A stretch of 64,000 nucleotides of DNA from Anisodus tanguticus (GCA_034509755.1 CM067557.1:44264001-44328000); one strand, 5' to 3'; positions 1 through 10,670 are shown, counted from the first letter of the stretch. The notes: a model not told the origin generated them from the sequence alone. Translations and numbers: made by a program.

Positions 1-176
1 TATTACACATAAAACGCAGGCGAGAGCTTGATACATGACCAAGTCTAGAGTGCCACAAATAAAACTTCGAAGAGGAAGGTGTTAAATGAAAAGAAGACAG
101 ATAACAAGCATAGTTGTTGCATGAGTAGGAAGGTGCAGCTCATCCAAAACATAGAGACCTCTCCCCGTCAGAACCA
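1..176 (-). mobile_element. copia fragment, pre-integrase part
   Basis: This stretch is a direct repeat of 1424-1588. That second copy encodes, on the minus strand, the GAG-pre-integrase segment of a copia polyprotein (motif LWHSKLGHVSGSRL). The fragment runs off the left window edge. It joins at about 170-180 to leader sequence of the same family in the opposite orientation. No open frame of useful length remains. Family assignment rests on the better copy downstream. Confidence 0.6.
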
Positions 177-426
177 AGAGCTCAAGTTAATATTTTTAGC
201 TCGATCACGGATCCAACATCGCGGTGAGTTAATTGGGGGTTCGCATACAACACGCCCTTGGTATCAATTAATATTTTTTTTTGCTTGTTCTTGGAAGCTC
301 ATGCTCGTGCCGATCTTGGCTTCCGCATCTGGGTTTCGTCTTCTTGGCTTCCGCATCTGATTGGTGAGATCTGCCCTTTTTTATTTTGTTGCTTGTTATT
401 TGGTATTTTTCTGTTTAAAATTCATA

Positions 427-1050
427 ATGGCTGGAGGTGATGATTCTTTGCAAACTATTGGTGTTCGGTTAGATGGAAAAAATTATTCCTATTGGAGCTA
501 TGTCATAGTAATTTTTTTTAAGAGAAAGGGGCTTTGAGATTATATGTTTGGAAAAGCCAAATGCCCTAAAGTTAGAGATGAAAAATTTGATGAATTATTT
601 AGGACTTGGGAGATCAATAATTCAAAGATTATTACTTGGATTAATAACTCTGTTGAACAAAAAATTGGTGTTCAATTGACTAAGTTCAAAACTGCTAAAG
701 AGATTTGGGATTATCTGTCCAGATTATTTGTGCATAATAATTTTGCTGTTAAATATCAGTTACAATCTGAATTTCGTGCACTAGTACAGAATGACTTGGG
801 CATTCAAGATTATTTATGTGCAATGACCACTTTGTGGGATCAGTTAGCTATGACGGAATCTACTGAATTGCAAGCATGCGATGCTTATATTAAATGCAGA
901 GATAAGACCGTCTTGTTCATTGATGGGCCTTCGATCAGAATTTGAGAATTGTCGTTCAGGCTTATTGCACCGCAAACCCTTACCATCTGTGAAGATGTGG
1001 TAAATGAACTTATGGCTGAAAAAACATGTTTGAAGACTCTAAAAGGGGTA
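427..1050 (+). pseudogene. copia gag (UBN2-type), broken
   Basis: The start at 427 reads MAGGDDSLQTIGVRLDGKNY and continues YSYWSYV, the usual opening of a copia gag of the UBN2 type. An in-frame TGA lies at 535-537. The frame resumes through WEINNSKIITWINNSV, FKTAKEIWDYLSRLF and a C-terminal LQACDAYIKCRD block. The family role is to coat element RNA in cytoplasmic particles. The leader upstream (about 180-426) is the element's untranslated region. The unit about 180-1110 is an inverted copy of about 1590-2520. With an early stop and a truncated end it cannot make functional Gag. Confidence 0.75.
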
Positions 1051-1110
1051 CTCATTCGTCTGCACCGGTCCTTGCAGCCCCCCTACACACCTTTCTTCTT
1101 TTTCATTTAA

Positions 1111-1650
1111 CACATCCTTCTTTCTACTCATGCAGTCAGTTTCACATAGGCTTGAAACTCAACATAAGTATGAACAAAATCAAAACGTCTTTTCAACAAA
1201 TAAACCCAACAATGACGAGTATAATCATCAATAAAGGAAATATAATATCTGGAGCCTCCCTAGTAGGGATAGGTGCTGGCCCTCAAACATCTGAATGAAC
1301 TAGATCAAATGGTGCAGAAGAAGTAGAAGTACTAAGATTAAAAGGCACAACAGAAAATTTTCCAAGTTTACATCCACTAGAATCAGAAATATCATCGGAT
1401 TGTAAATCACCAAGAACACCAGTATTACACATGAAACGCAGGCGAGAGCCTGATACATGACCAAGTTTAGAGTGCCACAAATAAAACTTCGAAGAGGAAG
1501 GTGTTAAATGAAAAGAAGACGGATTAACAAGCATAGATGTTGCAGTAGTCATCCAAAACATAGAGAACTCTCCCCTATCAGAGTTGCAGGTCTTAAATGA
1601 AAAGAAGACAGGTGTGTAGGGGGGCTGCAAGGACCGGTGCAGACGAAGGA
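1111..1650 (-). pseudogene. copia pre-integrase and integrase N-terminus
   Basis: Reading leftward, 1630-1283 encodes a frame with the GAG-pre-integrase motif FYLWHSKLGHVSGSRL, then a region ending PFDLVHSDV, the entry to the integrase core. Below 1283 the frame meets a TGA where copia elements have a tryptophan after HSDV. The reading then continues in shifted frames (GPAPIPTRE, followed by a degenerate equivalent of the integrase YISFIDDYTRHCWVYLL strand) to about 1115. It belongs to the same minus-strand element as the gag at 1652-2299 and the LTR at 2524. Gag and pre-integrase lie much closer than in an intact element, so protease coding has been lost. Confidence 0.7.
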
Positions 1651-1651
1651 T

Positions 1652-2299
1652 CTACAATACGGAAGTAGAAGCCTTATGTACCCCTTTTAGAGTCTTCAAA
1701 CATGTTTTTTCAGCCTTAAATTCATTTACCACATCTTCAACAGATGGTAAGGATTTGTGGTGCAACAAGCCTGAATGACAATTCTCAAATTCTGACCGAA
1801 GACCCATCAATAGCTGAACAAGACGGTATTCATCTCTGCATTTAATATAAGCATCGCATGCTTGCAATTCAGTAGATTCCGTTATAGCTAACTGATCTCA
1901 CAAAGTGGTCATTGCACAAAAATAATCTTGAATGCCCAAGTCATTCTGTACTAGTGCACGAAATTAAGATTGTAACTAATATTTAACAGCAAAATTATTC
2001 TGCACAAATAATCTTGACAGATAATCCTAAATCTCTTTAGCAGTTTTGAACTTAGCCAATTGAACACCAATTCTTTGTTCAACAGAGTTATTAATCCAAG
2101 TAATAATTTTTGAATTATTGATCTCCCAAGTCCTAAATTTTTCATCTCCAACTTTAGGGCATTTGGCTTTTCCAGACATATAATCTCAAAGCCCCTTTCT
2201 CTTCAAAAAAATTACCATGACATAGCTCCAATAGGAATAATTTTTTTCATCTAACCGAACACCAATAGTTTGCAAAGAATCATCACCACCTCCAACCAT
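1652..2299 (-). pseudogene. copia gag, minus-strand copy
   Basis: The ATG at 2297-2299 starts a gag nearly identical to the one at 427-1050 but on the other strand. Stops and small frameshifts break it. An open tail at 1867-1652 reads MQACDAYIKCRDEYRLVQLL and EDVVNEFKAEKTCLKTLKG, the alpha-helical end of UBN2-type Gag. The untranslated leader continues to 2512, where the primer-binding site and LTR follow. This is the most complete 5' end of this copia family here. Confidence 0.7.
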
Positions 2300-2512
2300 T
2301 ATGAATTTTAAACAGAAAAATAACAAGCAACAAAATAATAAAGGGCAGATCTCACCAATTAGATGCGGAAGTCAAGATCAGAACGAGCACGAACTTAAAA
2401 GAACAAGCCAAAAAATTAACTGATACCAGGGGGTGCTGCATGCGAACCCCCAACTAACTCACCGCGAAGTTGGATCCGCGATCGAGCTAAAAATATTAAC
2501 TTGCACTCTTGG

Positions 2513-2757
2513 CTTTGATACCATGATAGAATTCATGAAAGTCTTTTATTCATAACATGAATATTTACAAAGCAATAACAAGATAATAGAATAATACTAT
2601 TCTTGAAAGCTAAAAGTGCAAGTAAAAGAAATGCAAGTAAAAGAAAAGCAAGTAAAACCCTTTATATAGGTATTACATGAGATACAAATGTGTTTTTTCA
2701 ATGTGGGAAAAAGCCATGTGGGAAAGAGTTAATGCTAATATTTCCTCTATAATTTTC
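2513..2757 (-). repeat. copia LTR with primer-binding site
   Basis: On the minus strand, TGGTATCAAAG at 2523-2513 is a copia primer-binding site for initiator tRNA-Met. The adjacent LTR ends in CA (plus-strand TG at 2524). The LTR's outer TG is best placed at 2757, but other CA positions nearby are possible, so that edge is approximate. The right edge sits only about 38 bp from a RECA3 exon, in what should be an intron. Confidence 0.55.
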
Positions 2758-2795
2758 AAATTTGTCCTCTCATCCTATTACCTTTATACTGGTAG

Positions 2796-4171
2796 GTTAT
2801 TGTGCATACCTGGATGTCGAAAATGGAATGAACCCCTCTATTGCCGAAGCAATAGGGGTTAATGTTGAAAATCTCCTTATTTCACAGCCAGATTCTGCTG
2901 AGAATTTGCTGAGTATTGTCAATACCCTGACAAAAAGTGGATCCATGGATGTAATCGTGGTCGATAGTGTAAGTGTTTCTCTTTATAATTCCAGGCTGAT
3001 CATCTTTCCCTTTTATAAATTATCAGCAATCTTTGCTTCTGAAGGTTTTTAATTGTTTTTTCTTTTAACAGGTGGCAGCTCTTGTTCCCCAACTTGAGCT
3101 TGATGCTACGTTATGTGACTCTCCTAAAGGCTTGCAATCAAAGATTATGACACAAGCACTACGTAAAATTCATTATTCGTTATGCAACTCTAGCACACTA
3201 ATTATTTTCATTAATCAGGTCTGATCTCATTATTAGAACACACTATACGCCGCTATCTGCTTTCCGTAACAGTTGGCATACTGATCCGGCCTCTATTTAG
3301 GTAAGAAGATCTGACAAAGGATTAGTTCGAGGCTCCGGGCGTATGGACGAAGTAACTTGTGGTGGAAATGCTTTGCCGTTTTATGCTGCCGTACGGCTTA
3401 AAACAATTAGAAAACAATTGCTTACAACCAGGGATAAGGTAGATATTGCATGTTTCTGACTCATTGATTTGTACCTTCAGAAAAATATATTTTATTAACC
3501 GATTATTATAATTATACAATATGGGCTTCCAAATCCTAAAATTTGTTTATTTTGTTTCTTAGATGTTACAACCTAGATTCTTGATATCACCATTCTTTCA
3601 GAAGGCTGTATGAATTATTCTGAATCTGTCACTCTGAATATGATATTTCCCAAATATCTTCTTCTCCTTCTCCTTCTTCTCCTTCTCCATCATCTATAAT
3701 TATATTCACCCAGCATCAAAAATTAAATAGGCAACTCTTTACCTGCTTCTCTTTGTTTTTGCTTATTCCCTTTATTTTCAATGGACTAGTCTGAGATGAG
3801 TTTCGTGTTGTTTTTCACTGGGTTTATTAGTTACCTTTTGACTAGATTAGTGCTTGCTTGAATTTTTTTTCCAGATTACTGGTCTTGGGATCTGTGTAAA
3901 AGTGGTTAAAAATAAGCTAGCTCCTGCAGCAACAGAAGCTGAACTGAGGATACAGTACGGGGGAGGCTTCTGCATTGATTCTGAGGTTTTGGAATTGGCT
4001 TGTGAACATGAAGTCATTCTGCAAGAGGGAGGGAGCTACTTCATAGATGGACAGGTTCTAAATAGTAGACAGGATGCTGAAGATTATCTAGCTTCCAATG
4101 GTGACATTTTAGCTAAGATAGTCGAAACTTTAAGAGATCAGCTATTTATGAACAATAATGGAGGAAAATAA
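2796..4171 (+). CDS. RECA3: RecA homologue, mitochondrial (RECA3-like), 3' part
   Basis: Four exons join in frame: 2796-2968, 3072-3218, 3301-3438 and 3875-4171, all with GT donors and AG acceptors. The product reads YCAYLDVENGMNPSIAEAIG, NLLISQPDSAENLLSIV, DVIVVDSVAALVP (Walker B), LIIFINQVR (L2 entry), VTCGGNALPFYAAVRL and ITGLGICVKVVKNKLAP, ending NNNGGK. This is the C-terminal two thirds of a plant RecA. The EN-G-M form and the EVLELACEHEVI tail fit organelle RECA3 better than the EHALD form of RECA2. RECA proteins pair homologous DNA; plant RECA3 suppresses ectopic recombination in mitochondria. The first exon begins in phase 1, so upstream exons with Walker A and a transit peptide are required. 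None is seen between 1 and 2795, which is copia sequence. Either they lie left of the window behind an intronic retroelement insertion, or the gene is truncated. Confidence 0.8.
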
Positions 4172-5022
4172 ACTGATTAGATAGCCATTTTTCTGGTTTA
4201 AATCAACTCCAAGATTTGTGTTGCCTCGTCCTGCAACGTTATCGTGCTAAATCCCTCTGAAGGAAAGCCGTCGCTATGAGCAGAAGCAAATGAAAGTTTA
4301 TTTCCTCTATCAAGATGTTAGATCAGCAGAGTTGTTGCTGGAAATGTTTATCATTAGTGCAAAACCTACAGGATGGCTGCTTCAACTGTGTATAGATTCA
4401 TCATCATGGATCAGACATTTCTGACGATCTTGTTTTCTTATCTGGTAACTCAAGCATTACAGTTGATATTTCTTGTCAATTGTCATTATCTTTCCGATGG
4501 CGTTATGTTCCAAAGGTTTACAAAATTTGTAGCATGTGATATCTGTCAAGCTCAGTTCAGTGTTAATCTGTTATATTGGATGTACCATAGACTTTTTAAG
4601 CCAATAGAAATGAGGAGCTTCCAATTGATTTTGTTTCTTTAGTGTTCCATGTGAAATTGGAGTAAATTTGCTCTTTATCTTTGTGACCATTCCACTATAA
4701 AAGGAAAAACTTTCCTAGCTTTTTTGGCAATAGCTTAATTGTTGTTTCTTCCCAATGGCTAGTTGCTAATTACATTTTACTGAGAAGCACTTTTAGATTA
4801 CCAGATCAATACCTTCAAGATTCTGTATTGTCAATTGAAAGCAACCACCATGCTCATGGAGGAACCAATCCTCAATTGTGAAGCACCCTTTTCTTCCATT
4901 TTGGTTGGTTCAATTCCATTTTCCTTGGTTTCAAAATCAATGGTTTAATCAGAAAGGTATGACTTAAATTTTGTATAAGTTTATTCTTCAAAGAATTTTA
5001 CATAAAATAATAGAGAGGTCGG
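4172..5022. other. RECA3 downstream region
   Basis: This holds the probable 3' UTR of the RECA3-like gene and AT-rich intergenic DNA. Short open frames here (for example 4373-4642) have no recognisable domain and are treated as chance. I see no RNA gene or mobile element in it. Confidence 0.4.
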
Positions 5023-5084
5023 TTTGAAGGAAGAAACCAAAAGAAATAAACTATTTGAAGGAAGAAACCAAAAGAAATAAACTA
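5023..5084. repeat. 31-bp tandem duplication
   Basis: A 31-bp unit beginning TTTGAAGGAAGAAACC is present twice, back to back, at 5023-5053 and 5054-5084. It is a simple local duplication in intergenic DNA. Confidence 0.8.
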
Positions 5085-5361
5085 TGTAAATACAACAGGC
5101 AAAGACTAAAGTTCTATGCAAATACCAAACTTGGAAATGCTTCCAGGTAAAAGGCCATCAAACAACAATTCTTCCTCCAATATACTAAACTCAGAAGCAC
5201 CCAAAACAAAAATATCACTAAATAAATACAAGAAGGGAAAACAAACAGGGAAATGGAGAAAATTTTGAACTATATACACACTGTGGCAAGTCTCCGGAAG
5301 TGTTAAAACCAGTAATAAAAGATGTGCACTTACTTTCGTCAATCAACTGTAGATAGATTAC

Positions 5362-5560
5362 TCAAGCAGCTTCAAGCTCCAATTGTAGCTTCATTTTTTT
5401 GTTTGTTTTCAAGTCTTGAAGTAATGATGTAAATTTAGGAGTTCCTGCTTTCCGTTGTTGGAACTTGGAAGTACTGAATAAACAAGTCAATAATGTCCGA
5501 CACTCATCTTTGGTGGAAAAAGTCACCTGATACTTGTGTTGGGAGGATGTAGCAGTACTT
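5362..5560 (-). CDS. unrecognised possible exon
   Basis: The minus-strand reading ends at a TGA just below 5365. It contains YQVTFSTKDECRTLLTC and then FTSLLQDLKTNKKMKLQLE. The charge pattern and lack of stops look coding, and the frame stays open across 5560. Beyond 5580 the same frame is merely antisense to the IQD terminal exon, so only 5362-5560 is proposed. I do not recognise the protein. It may be the last exon of an unseen gene or a chance frame. Confidence 0.25.
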
Positions 5561-5579
5561 AGTGATAAAAAATAATAAA

Positions 5580-5917
5580 TGTACAATGCCCATGTTCTTC
5601 CAGGAAGCAGTTTTATGAATAGAGCAGGTTGCATAGAGGACCTACATTCTCCTTCTTCATTTCCAAGAAGATCATTTTCTAATGTAAAACGAAAATCAAA
5701 CATTGATGTTAACTCTTTACCAAGTTCTCCTATATTTCCTACTTGCATGGCTGCTACAGAATCTGCAAGGTCAATGAGCACACTGAAGCAACACCTAAGG
5801 TTACACGAGATGTATACAGGTCAACATTCTCCCTATAACCTCAAGATTTCTTCTTGGAGATCGTTTAATGGTGAAATGAATGATGGTACCAGACAGAGCA
5901 GAACTCCTAGCAGATAG
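5580..5917 (+). pseudogene. IQD protein C-terminal exon, inverted
   Basis: The plus-strand frame contains SSFPRRSFSNVKRKSN, then LPSSPIFPTCMAATESARS, MSTLKQHLRLHEMYTG and a stop after RQSRTPSR. The P-x-x-MAATESA-(R/K)-x-x-S-x-S-T-x-(K/R)-Q segment is the conserved C-terminal signature of plant IQ67-domain (IQD) proteins, which bind calmodulin and associate with microtubules. The IQ67 domain itself lies at 7895-6717 on the other strand. The exon is therefore inverted relative to the rest of the gene and cannot be spliced to it in a normal transcript. Confidence 0.7.
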
Positions 5918-6392
5918 CTCTAGATGTACAAGGTGTTTTACCAAGATTGAAAATTTTCTCTTTTTAGATCCCATATATTTGCTATCAAGCTTATTTCCAG
6001 ATACGGAACTGCTTTGTTACAGCTCAAGAAAATGTGATGACTGGGGAAGTTATGTCATCCCATTCATGTCAGCTAAAGGAACATCTGAGTCTGTAAATGA
6101 TCTCAATTTCTCAAATAACCTTGCTTTTCTGTTTTGCTTGCTGGTTAATACTTCTTGTAAAGTTTGGTCCTTTCTTCTCTCATGAAAAGAAGTAATATGC
6201 TATCAAGTCATTTAAAAAGATATTATAGGTAACCGTTCATAAAAAGAGAGATCAGTAATCTAGAAAATAAGGCAGGTTATCTGGAACGTGTTGAAATACA
6301 CTGATAATGTGATAATTGCAGTGTGTATCTATAAGTAAATTCCTACTTTTGATAACAAACGAGTGAGAGAATGCAAGTGCAAATGAAGTTAC

Positions 6393-7895
6393 CCGATGTG
6401 AAAACGAGTATTTCATCAAATGCTCTCTTTATCAATGGGTTTTTCTCTTCTTGACCACAAGGTTTCACTGTCTTGTTCTGAAGCTAAGTTGAAATTCCAA
6501 GTCCTAAGGCTCTTGCATTTAAGCTGTCAGTAACCAAAACCATATTACAGTTATATAAACTAGATAAATATTATCATTTTAATTAAACAATTCAATTTCC
6601 TTTTGGAAGTCAAACCATAAATGTCATAATAAGATGTGTTAGGTGTCTTTGTAGATTTAATAGTTGAACCAATGTTTGGAACCTTAATTAGAGAAAAGCT
6701 GAATGATTGTTCTTACCTTTAGTTCTCTAGCTTTCATACTTTCACTTGGGCTATTGATGAGTTTCTTGTCATTATTGTTATGATAATCTTCAGAAGTAGG
6801 GAGTCTATTTGATAAACTCTTGTTTTTTACTTTTGAAGTGGCAACATGCACTTCAATTTGGCAATTAGTCTTTTTCTCACAATTTCACCTCTAATCACTG
6901 CTTGAAGCTTCACAGGACCCTTCAGAGCACTTAATGCTTTCTTGGCCTGCACAACATTTCAGAAGGGCAGAGATTAGGCACCAGTTCATAACTTCATTTT
7001 AGCAAAGGTCAGAATATCTTTTGAAAAGGAAGAGAACAATAAGTAGCCATAAACACAACAAAATTCCTAAAAATATGAGAAGAGTTTAATAAGCGAGGAG
7101 GGATTTTCCAACAACGAAAAATAGAGGTGAAACCAGCATTTGAAGTTTATGGCTTCTAAAGTAGCTACTGAACCCATAGCTCATTTTAGTTATTGGATTC
7201 GTAATTAAATATTTATACATATTTAATGAAATTTCTAATACAAATATAGGGTCTAATCAAAACCTACTGATTCGTTAGAACCTGTACGTTACAACTGATA
7301 TGGTTAACAGTCAAAGGGCAAAAAGAGAATGCACGAGCCTCATACATAGTCGTGCTCCTTTAATATGACAAGAAGAAAGGGGCCAGCCTCTTTTCTCTAC
7401 CAATCCTTATCATCTTCTTTTGGTAGAGCACTGGGCTTTTAATCTAACAGTCAAGGTCAAGTCCTGCTATATACAAACCTACCTTACCCTCTACTATTAA
7501 CTAGGATTCATAGTAACAGTACAAGATTTCACTTTGGCCTTTAAACTTGTTTAGGGGACGTCGCCCTCTAAGTTACAAGATACTACTTAAATTCTCAACA
7601 AAATATGTGAATAATCTTGAAATTGGATTCTTACCAGGTGGGCGCGATAAGCACTTTGGATTTTAATTGCAGCTTGTTTTTGTATCCTTTTGAATTCATT
7701 TGGAGCATTCGTTAGACGAATAACATCAGCAGCAGCATTGTCAGCAGCTGCTGCTGTTGCTATAGCAACTGCCAAAGCATGTTTTCTTTGCTGTTCTTTC
7801 GCCTCAGTTAATGTTTGCTGAGGTGTTCCTTTCACCTCAGTTAACGTTTGCTTAGGTGCTGATGTTATGGCAGGACATTTCCTCAATAAAGCCAT
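6393..7895 (-). pseudogene. IQD calmodulin-binding protein, exons with IQ67 domain
   Basis: Exon 7895-7635 reads EQQRKHALAVAIATAAAADN, then KQAAIKIQSAYRAHL and a GTAAG donor. Exon 6946-6717 continues in phase with AKKALSALKGPVKLQAVIRG. The phase-0 intron splitting the first IQ motif is a hallmark of the IQD family. About 35 codons into the second exon the frame shifts near 6845 (KLKCML then, two bases off, SKVKNKSLSNRLPTSEDY), ending MKARELK before a GTAAG donor. Exon 6523-6393 gives CKSLRTWNFNLASEQDSETL and WSRREKPIDKE, like the family's W-x-x-R-x-E-x-x-x-K-R region, and then stops. The usual MG-x-x-(S/W)-W-x-x-x-L N-terminus is absent. With a missing N-terminus, a frameshift, a stop and an inverted last exon, I call it a pseudogene. 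A consensus error could explain the frameshift alone. Confidence 0.75.
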
Positions 7896-8490
7896 TTGTT
7901 ATTGGGGCTAAATTGATGAGCTACGGCAGCACGATTTGAAGGACGTTACTCTTTATTTCTTTTTTAGGCTTCTATATTATGCCATGTAAAATATTTAATT
8001 AACTAAATGCAAAAATTAATGTAGCAAGAAATTATATAAATATGAAGTGAAATTTAAAATAACTTAATAAGAATGCGCTATGAATATGAAAAGTATTTTA
8101 TATGGTGCATTATTTAAAGTAGTAAGTTTAAATAGTTTTCTCAATATTCATAATAACAAGAGTAGAGGGGCAAACATATTCCTTTTTAATACACACTTCA
8201 TGTAGATATTAAAATAATAATAAATATAAGTGCAATAATAGTTCGCTAATAAGAAAATGTTTAAATAGATATTTATAAGAAAAAATACGAATAAGATTAG
8301 TGCGATATAATAAGAATAATATTTTAGCGAGAAAATTCTTATTTAATTAAGTCAGAAAAATAATAAATGCATGATGAAATATATATATATATATATATTG
8401 CAAAATAGCAATTATTGAGAAATTAATAGAGCTTTGACTTCCTATTGTGGTAAAGATAAGTAAGAACAATATACTTAATATATTAATAAA
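7896..8490. other. AT-rich intergenic DNA
   Basis: The stretch is very AT-rich, with an (AT)n run at about 8379-8398. No coding frame, RNA gene or clear terminal repeats are visible. Confidence 0.5.
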
Positions 8491-8499
8491 ATAGAAGCT

Positions 8500-9046
8500 C
8501 AAAGAGGTGAATTGGAAGAAAGGAGGTTAAAATTGGGTGTCAACAACTTGTCGCAGCAAGGTGATATCCACGGACAGACTCAGATGTCGATGAATGCCCT
8601 CTGTACTCACTTGTGCCTTTTAGACATGGAGCATCCTATTACAGACGGTACACCTCAGGTTGGATGTCGATCGTGGCCTCTTGTACTTACTCATCATATT
8701 CGGGGCATCTTGTTCTCGAACACATCGGGTTCCTATGTGAGCTTAAAGTATCTGTCATTTTTGGAGGATCTGGACCAGTTGGGATGTTATAGTTGAGGCG
8801 CTGATGTTCTGACTTACCTGTATCGTCACTATGTCGAGCGTCTATGGGCGATAAAACGGATATCGTTGGATTTCACGCGCTCCTCTAGGTAATATATTTA
8901 AATGTATAATTTTATTATAAATATAGCTTTTTAAAATGATGACTAATAAAATATTTTTTAATGACCCTTTCAGTTATGGGTGTGGGATAGGATGAGGCAT
9001 TTTCAGTCCGTAGCTGCGCACTCTCAGCCTAACATTTACCTTTATT
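8500..9046 (+). pseudogene. plant mobile domain (PMD) protein fragment
   Basis: The frame 8512-8796 ends in LSFLEDLDQLGCYS, followed by a TGA where the family has tryptophan, then GADVLTYLYRHYVERLW. After a gap with a GTAATAT donor and TTTCAG acceptor (about 8889-8969), 8970-9046 reads LWVWDRMRHFQSVA. The order L-x-x-Y-S-W-G-x-x-x-L-x-Y-L-Y-R, then (Q)LW-x-W-(D/E)-R is the plant mobile domain, shared by MAIL/MAIN-type genes and some Mutator-like transposons. Stop and phase mismatch show it is dead. The surrounding element was not delimited. Confidence 0.5.
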
Positions 9047-9183
9047 AAGTGTTAAGCGATCAAATTTTTATACATATTTAATTAGGTGCAGTTTAGTTAA
9101 ATTACTTATTTTTGCCTAGAAGTTAGTATTTTTTTAAGGATTATGCAAATGACTAAGTGAACACTCTTTTTTATCCGGATGAA
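9030..9183. mobile_element. partial MITE, same family as 35192 and 45968
   Basis: The right end ACTAAGTGAACACTC followed by TTTTTTATCCGGATG resembles the right ends of the elements at 35192-35445 and 45968-46200. The internal TAATTAGGTGCA / AGTTAAATTACTTA part also matches them. The left end is missing. Confidence 0.45.
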
Positions 9184-9203
9184 CTATCATTTAACATGAC
9201 TAA

Positions 9204-9469
9204 GGGATCGTTTGGTACATAGTAAAAGTGAGATATCCCAACACTAATTTTGGGATTAATTGTATAACATATTTGGTAGAAGATATAAACTTGTCCTAAA
9301 ATAAATTTATACATTCTACCAAACAGAGTATAAAATAAAACTCAAACTTAATAATGGAATATTCGCCTTATCCCATTAACCTCGGAATTATTTTATCTCA
9401 CCACTTAAATCAAATAATTTAATCAAAATTATAATTCCGACATATTTAATCTGCCTACCAAACCACCCC
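9204..9469. mobile_element. Tourist-like MITE with TAA target duplication
   Basis: The left end GGGATCGTTTGGTA and the right end TACCAAACCACCCC form imperfect terminal inverted repeats. They are flanked by TAA at 9201-9203 and 9470-9472. A 3-bp TAA/TTA duplication and 266-bp size are typical of Tourist (PIF/Harbinger) MITEs. There is no coding capacity. Confidence 0.75.
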
Positions 9470-9586
9470 TAAAATTAATTTATCAATAACCTAACAAATC
9501 TTTTTTTCCAAAAGAAGGGAATATATCAAAATCAGTGACACATATAGGTAATGGCGTTGGTGGTGGCCTTGTGATTGTATATTCCC

Positions 9587-9598
9587 TTTATATAGAAA
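9587..9598 (+). promoter_or_regulatory. possible TATA box of BOU
   Basis: CTTTATATAGAA is followed about 25-35 bp on by a C/T-rich stretch (CCTCCATCTCTCTCTC) that looks like a plant transcription start and leader. If this is the BOU promoter, the leader would span almost 2.5 kb and contain at least one intron. No other start is obvious before 12070. Confidence 0.3.
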
Positions 9599-9879
9599 GA
9601 GTCACCCAAAATTATAGGAACCTCCATCTCTCTCTCAAGATCTTCTTGTGAGAGCAGAAAAAAAGAGGCTGAAATTTGCTCAAAATTTGTGTCCTCATTC
9701 CCCCTATCCAATTTCTTTTTATGATCTTTAGACTAGTGTAAGATCTATTGGCCTCCAAATTTCTATAAATCCAATTATTGTCGTTTTCTTGAATTCCCTT
9801 CATGTGGTTCTAAGTTACTTCAAGATTTTTAACTCATCAGATTTATCAGGTACCCATTAGTCCACCTAGATACCATAAG

Positions 9880-10670
9880 AATCTTTTATTACCTTAAAGC
9901 TTATTATAACTTTGTTATAATGTGGAAAAGACTCCACCTTTATAAGTTGATGTGCTTGAAAATGGACATTTAGTGATACCCTTTTGGTATTTTTTAATAT
10001 CAAACCCCTTTTGCTTATTCTTTTCCAATTAACAAATCTTGATATATATATTTGCTCTGTCTGTGTAATTGACTGATACATTGTTCTTATGTAGATTTCA
10101 GATTGCAACCCCTTAGGTCTTGATATAAATTTGGATATTCATTTGATTGACTTGGTGGACAATCATCTTGTATAAAGAGGAACTAGCAAAGGGTAAGGCT
10201 TCTTGCTATTCTTTACAAGAAGAATCTTTTATTAGCATAAAGCTTATAACTTTGTTAAAATGTGGAGAAATTATATACCTTTTAGAAAACTACAATTTAA
10301 TTGATGTGCTGAAAAATGGTCATGGAGTGAAAGCCTTTTGGTATAAATCAAAAAGTCTGTAGCTTTAGAAATTTGATGTGATGAAAATGGACATTGAGTG
10401 ATACCCATTTGGTATTTTCACTTTCTTATTTATATAAAATCCATACCCCTTTACTGCTATGTTTCCGATTTTCCTTTCTTGGATTTGTTTCTCTATGTCA
10501 TATCTTGATGTGCACATTTGTTCTGTTTGAGTAATTGACTGTTACATTGCTCATCTGTTGATTTCAGATTGCACAAAGATCTTGATTTAAGTCCGGGATC
10601 CGTTTGGTTGGTTTGGTTGGATATTCATCTTGTATAAAGAGAAATCAGGCAGGTTAAGGCTTATTCTTTT
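9880..10670 (+). repeat. imperfect direct duplication upstream of BOU
   Basis: Two diverged copies, about 9880-10200 and 10215-10670, share the blocks AGAATCTTTTATTA, AAAGCTTAT, TTGATGTGCT, AAAATGGACATT, GTGATACCC and TTTGGTATTTT in the same order. Both then contain TCTTGTATAAAGAG. The unit has no coding frame. It lies in the possible leader intron of BOU. Confidence 0.65.

Noticed and set aside
4373..4642. An 89-codon frame after RECA3
   Set aside because: It lies in a probable 3' UTR, is hydrophobic and low in complexity, and matches no known family.
5362..5781. A 139-codon minus-strand frame as a single gene
   Set aside because: Its upper part (5580-5781) is antisense to the IQD C-terminal exon, whose MAATESA signature is unambiguous. 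Only 5362-5560 is kept, as a tentative exon.
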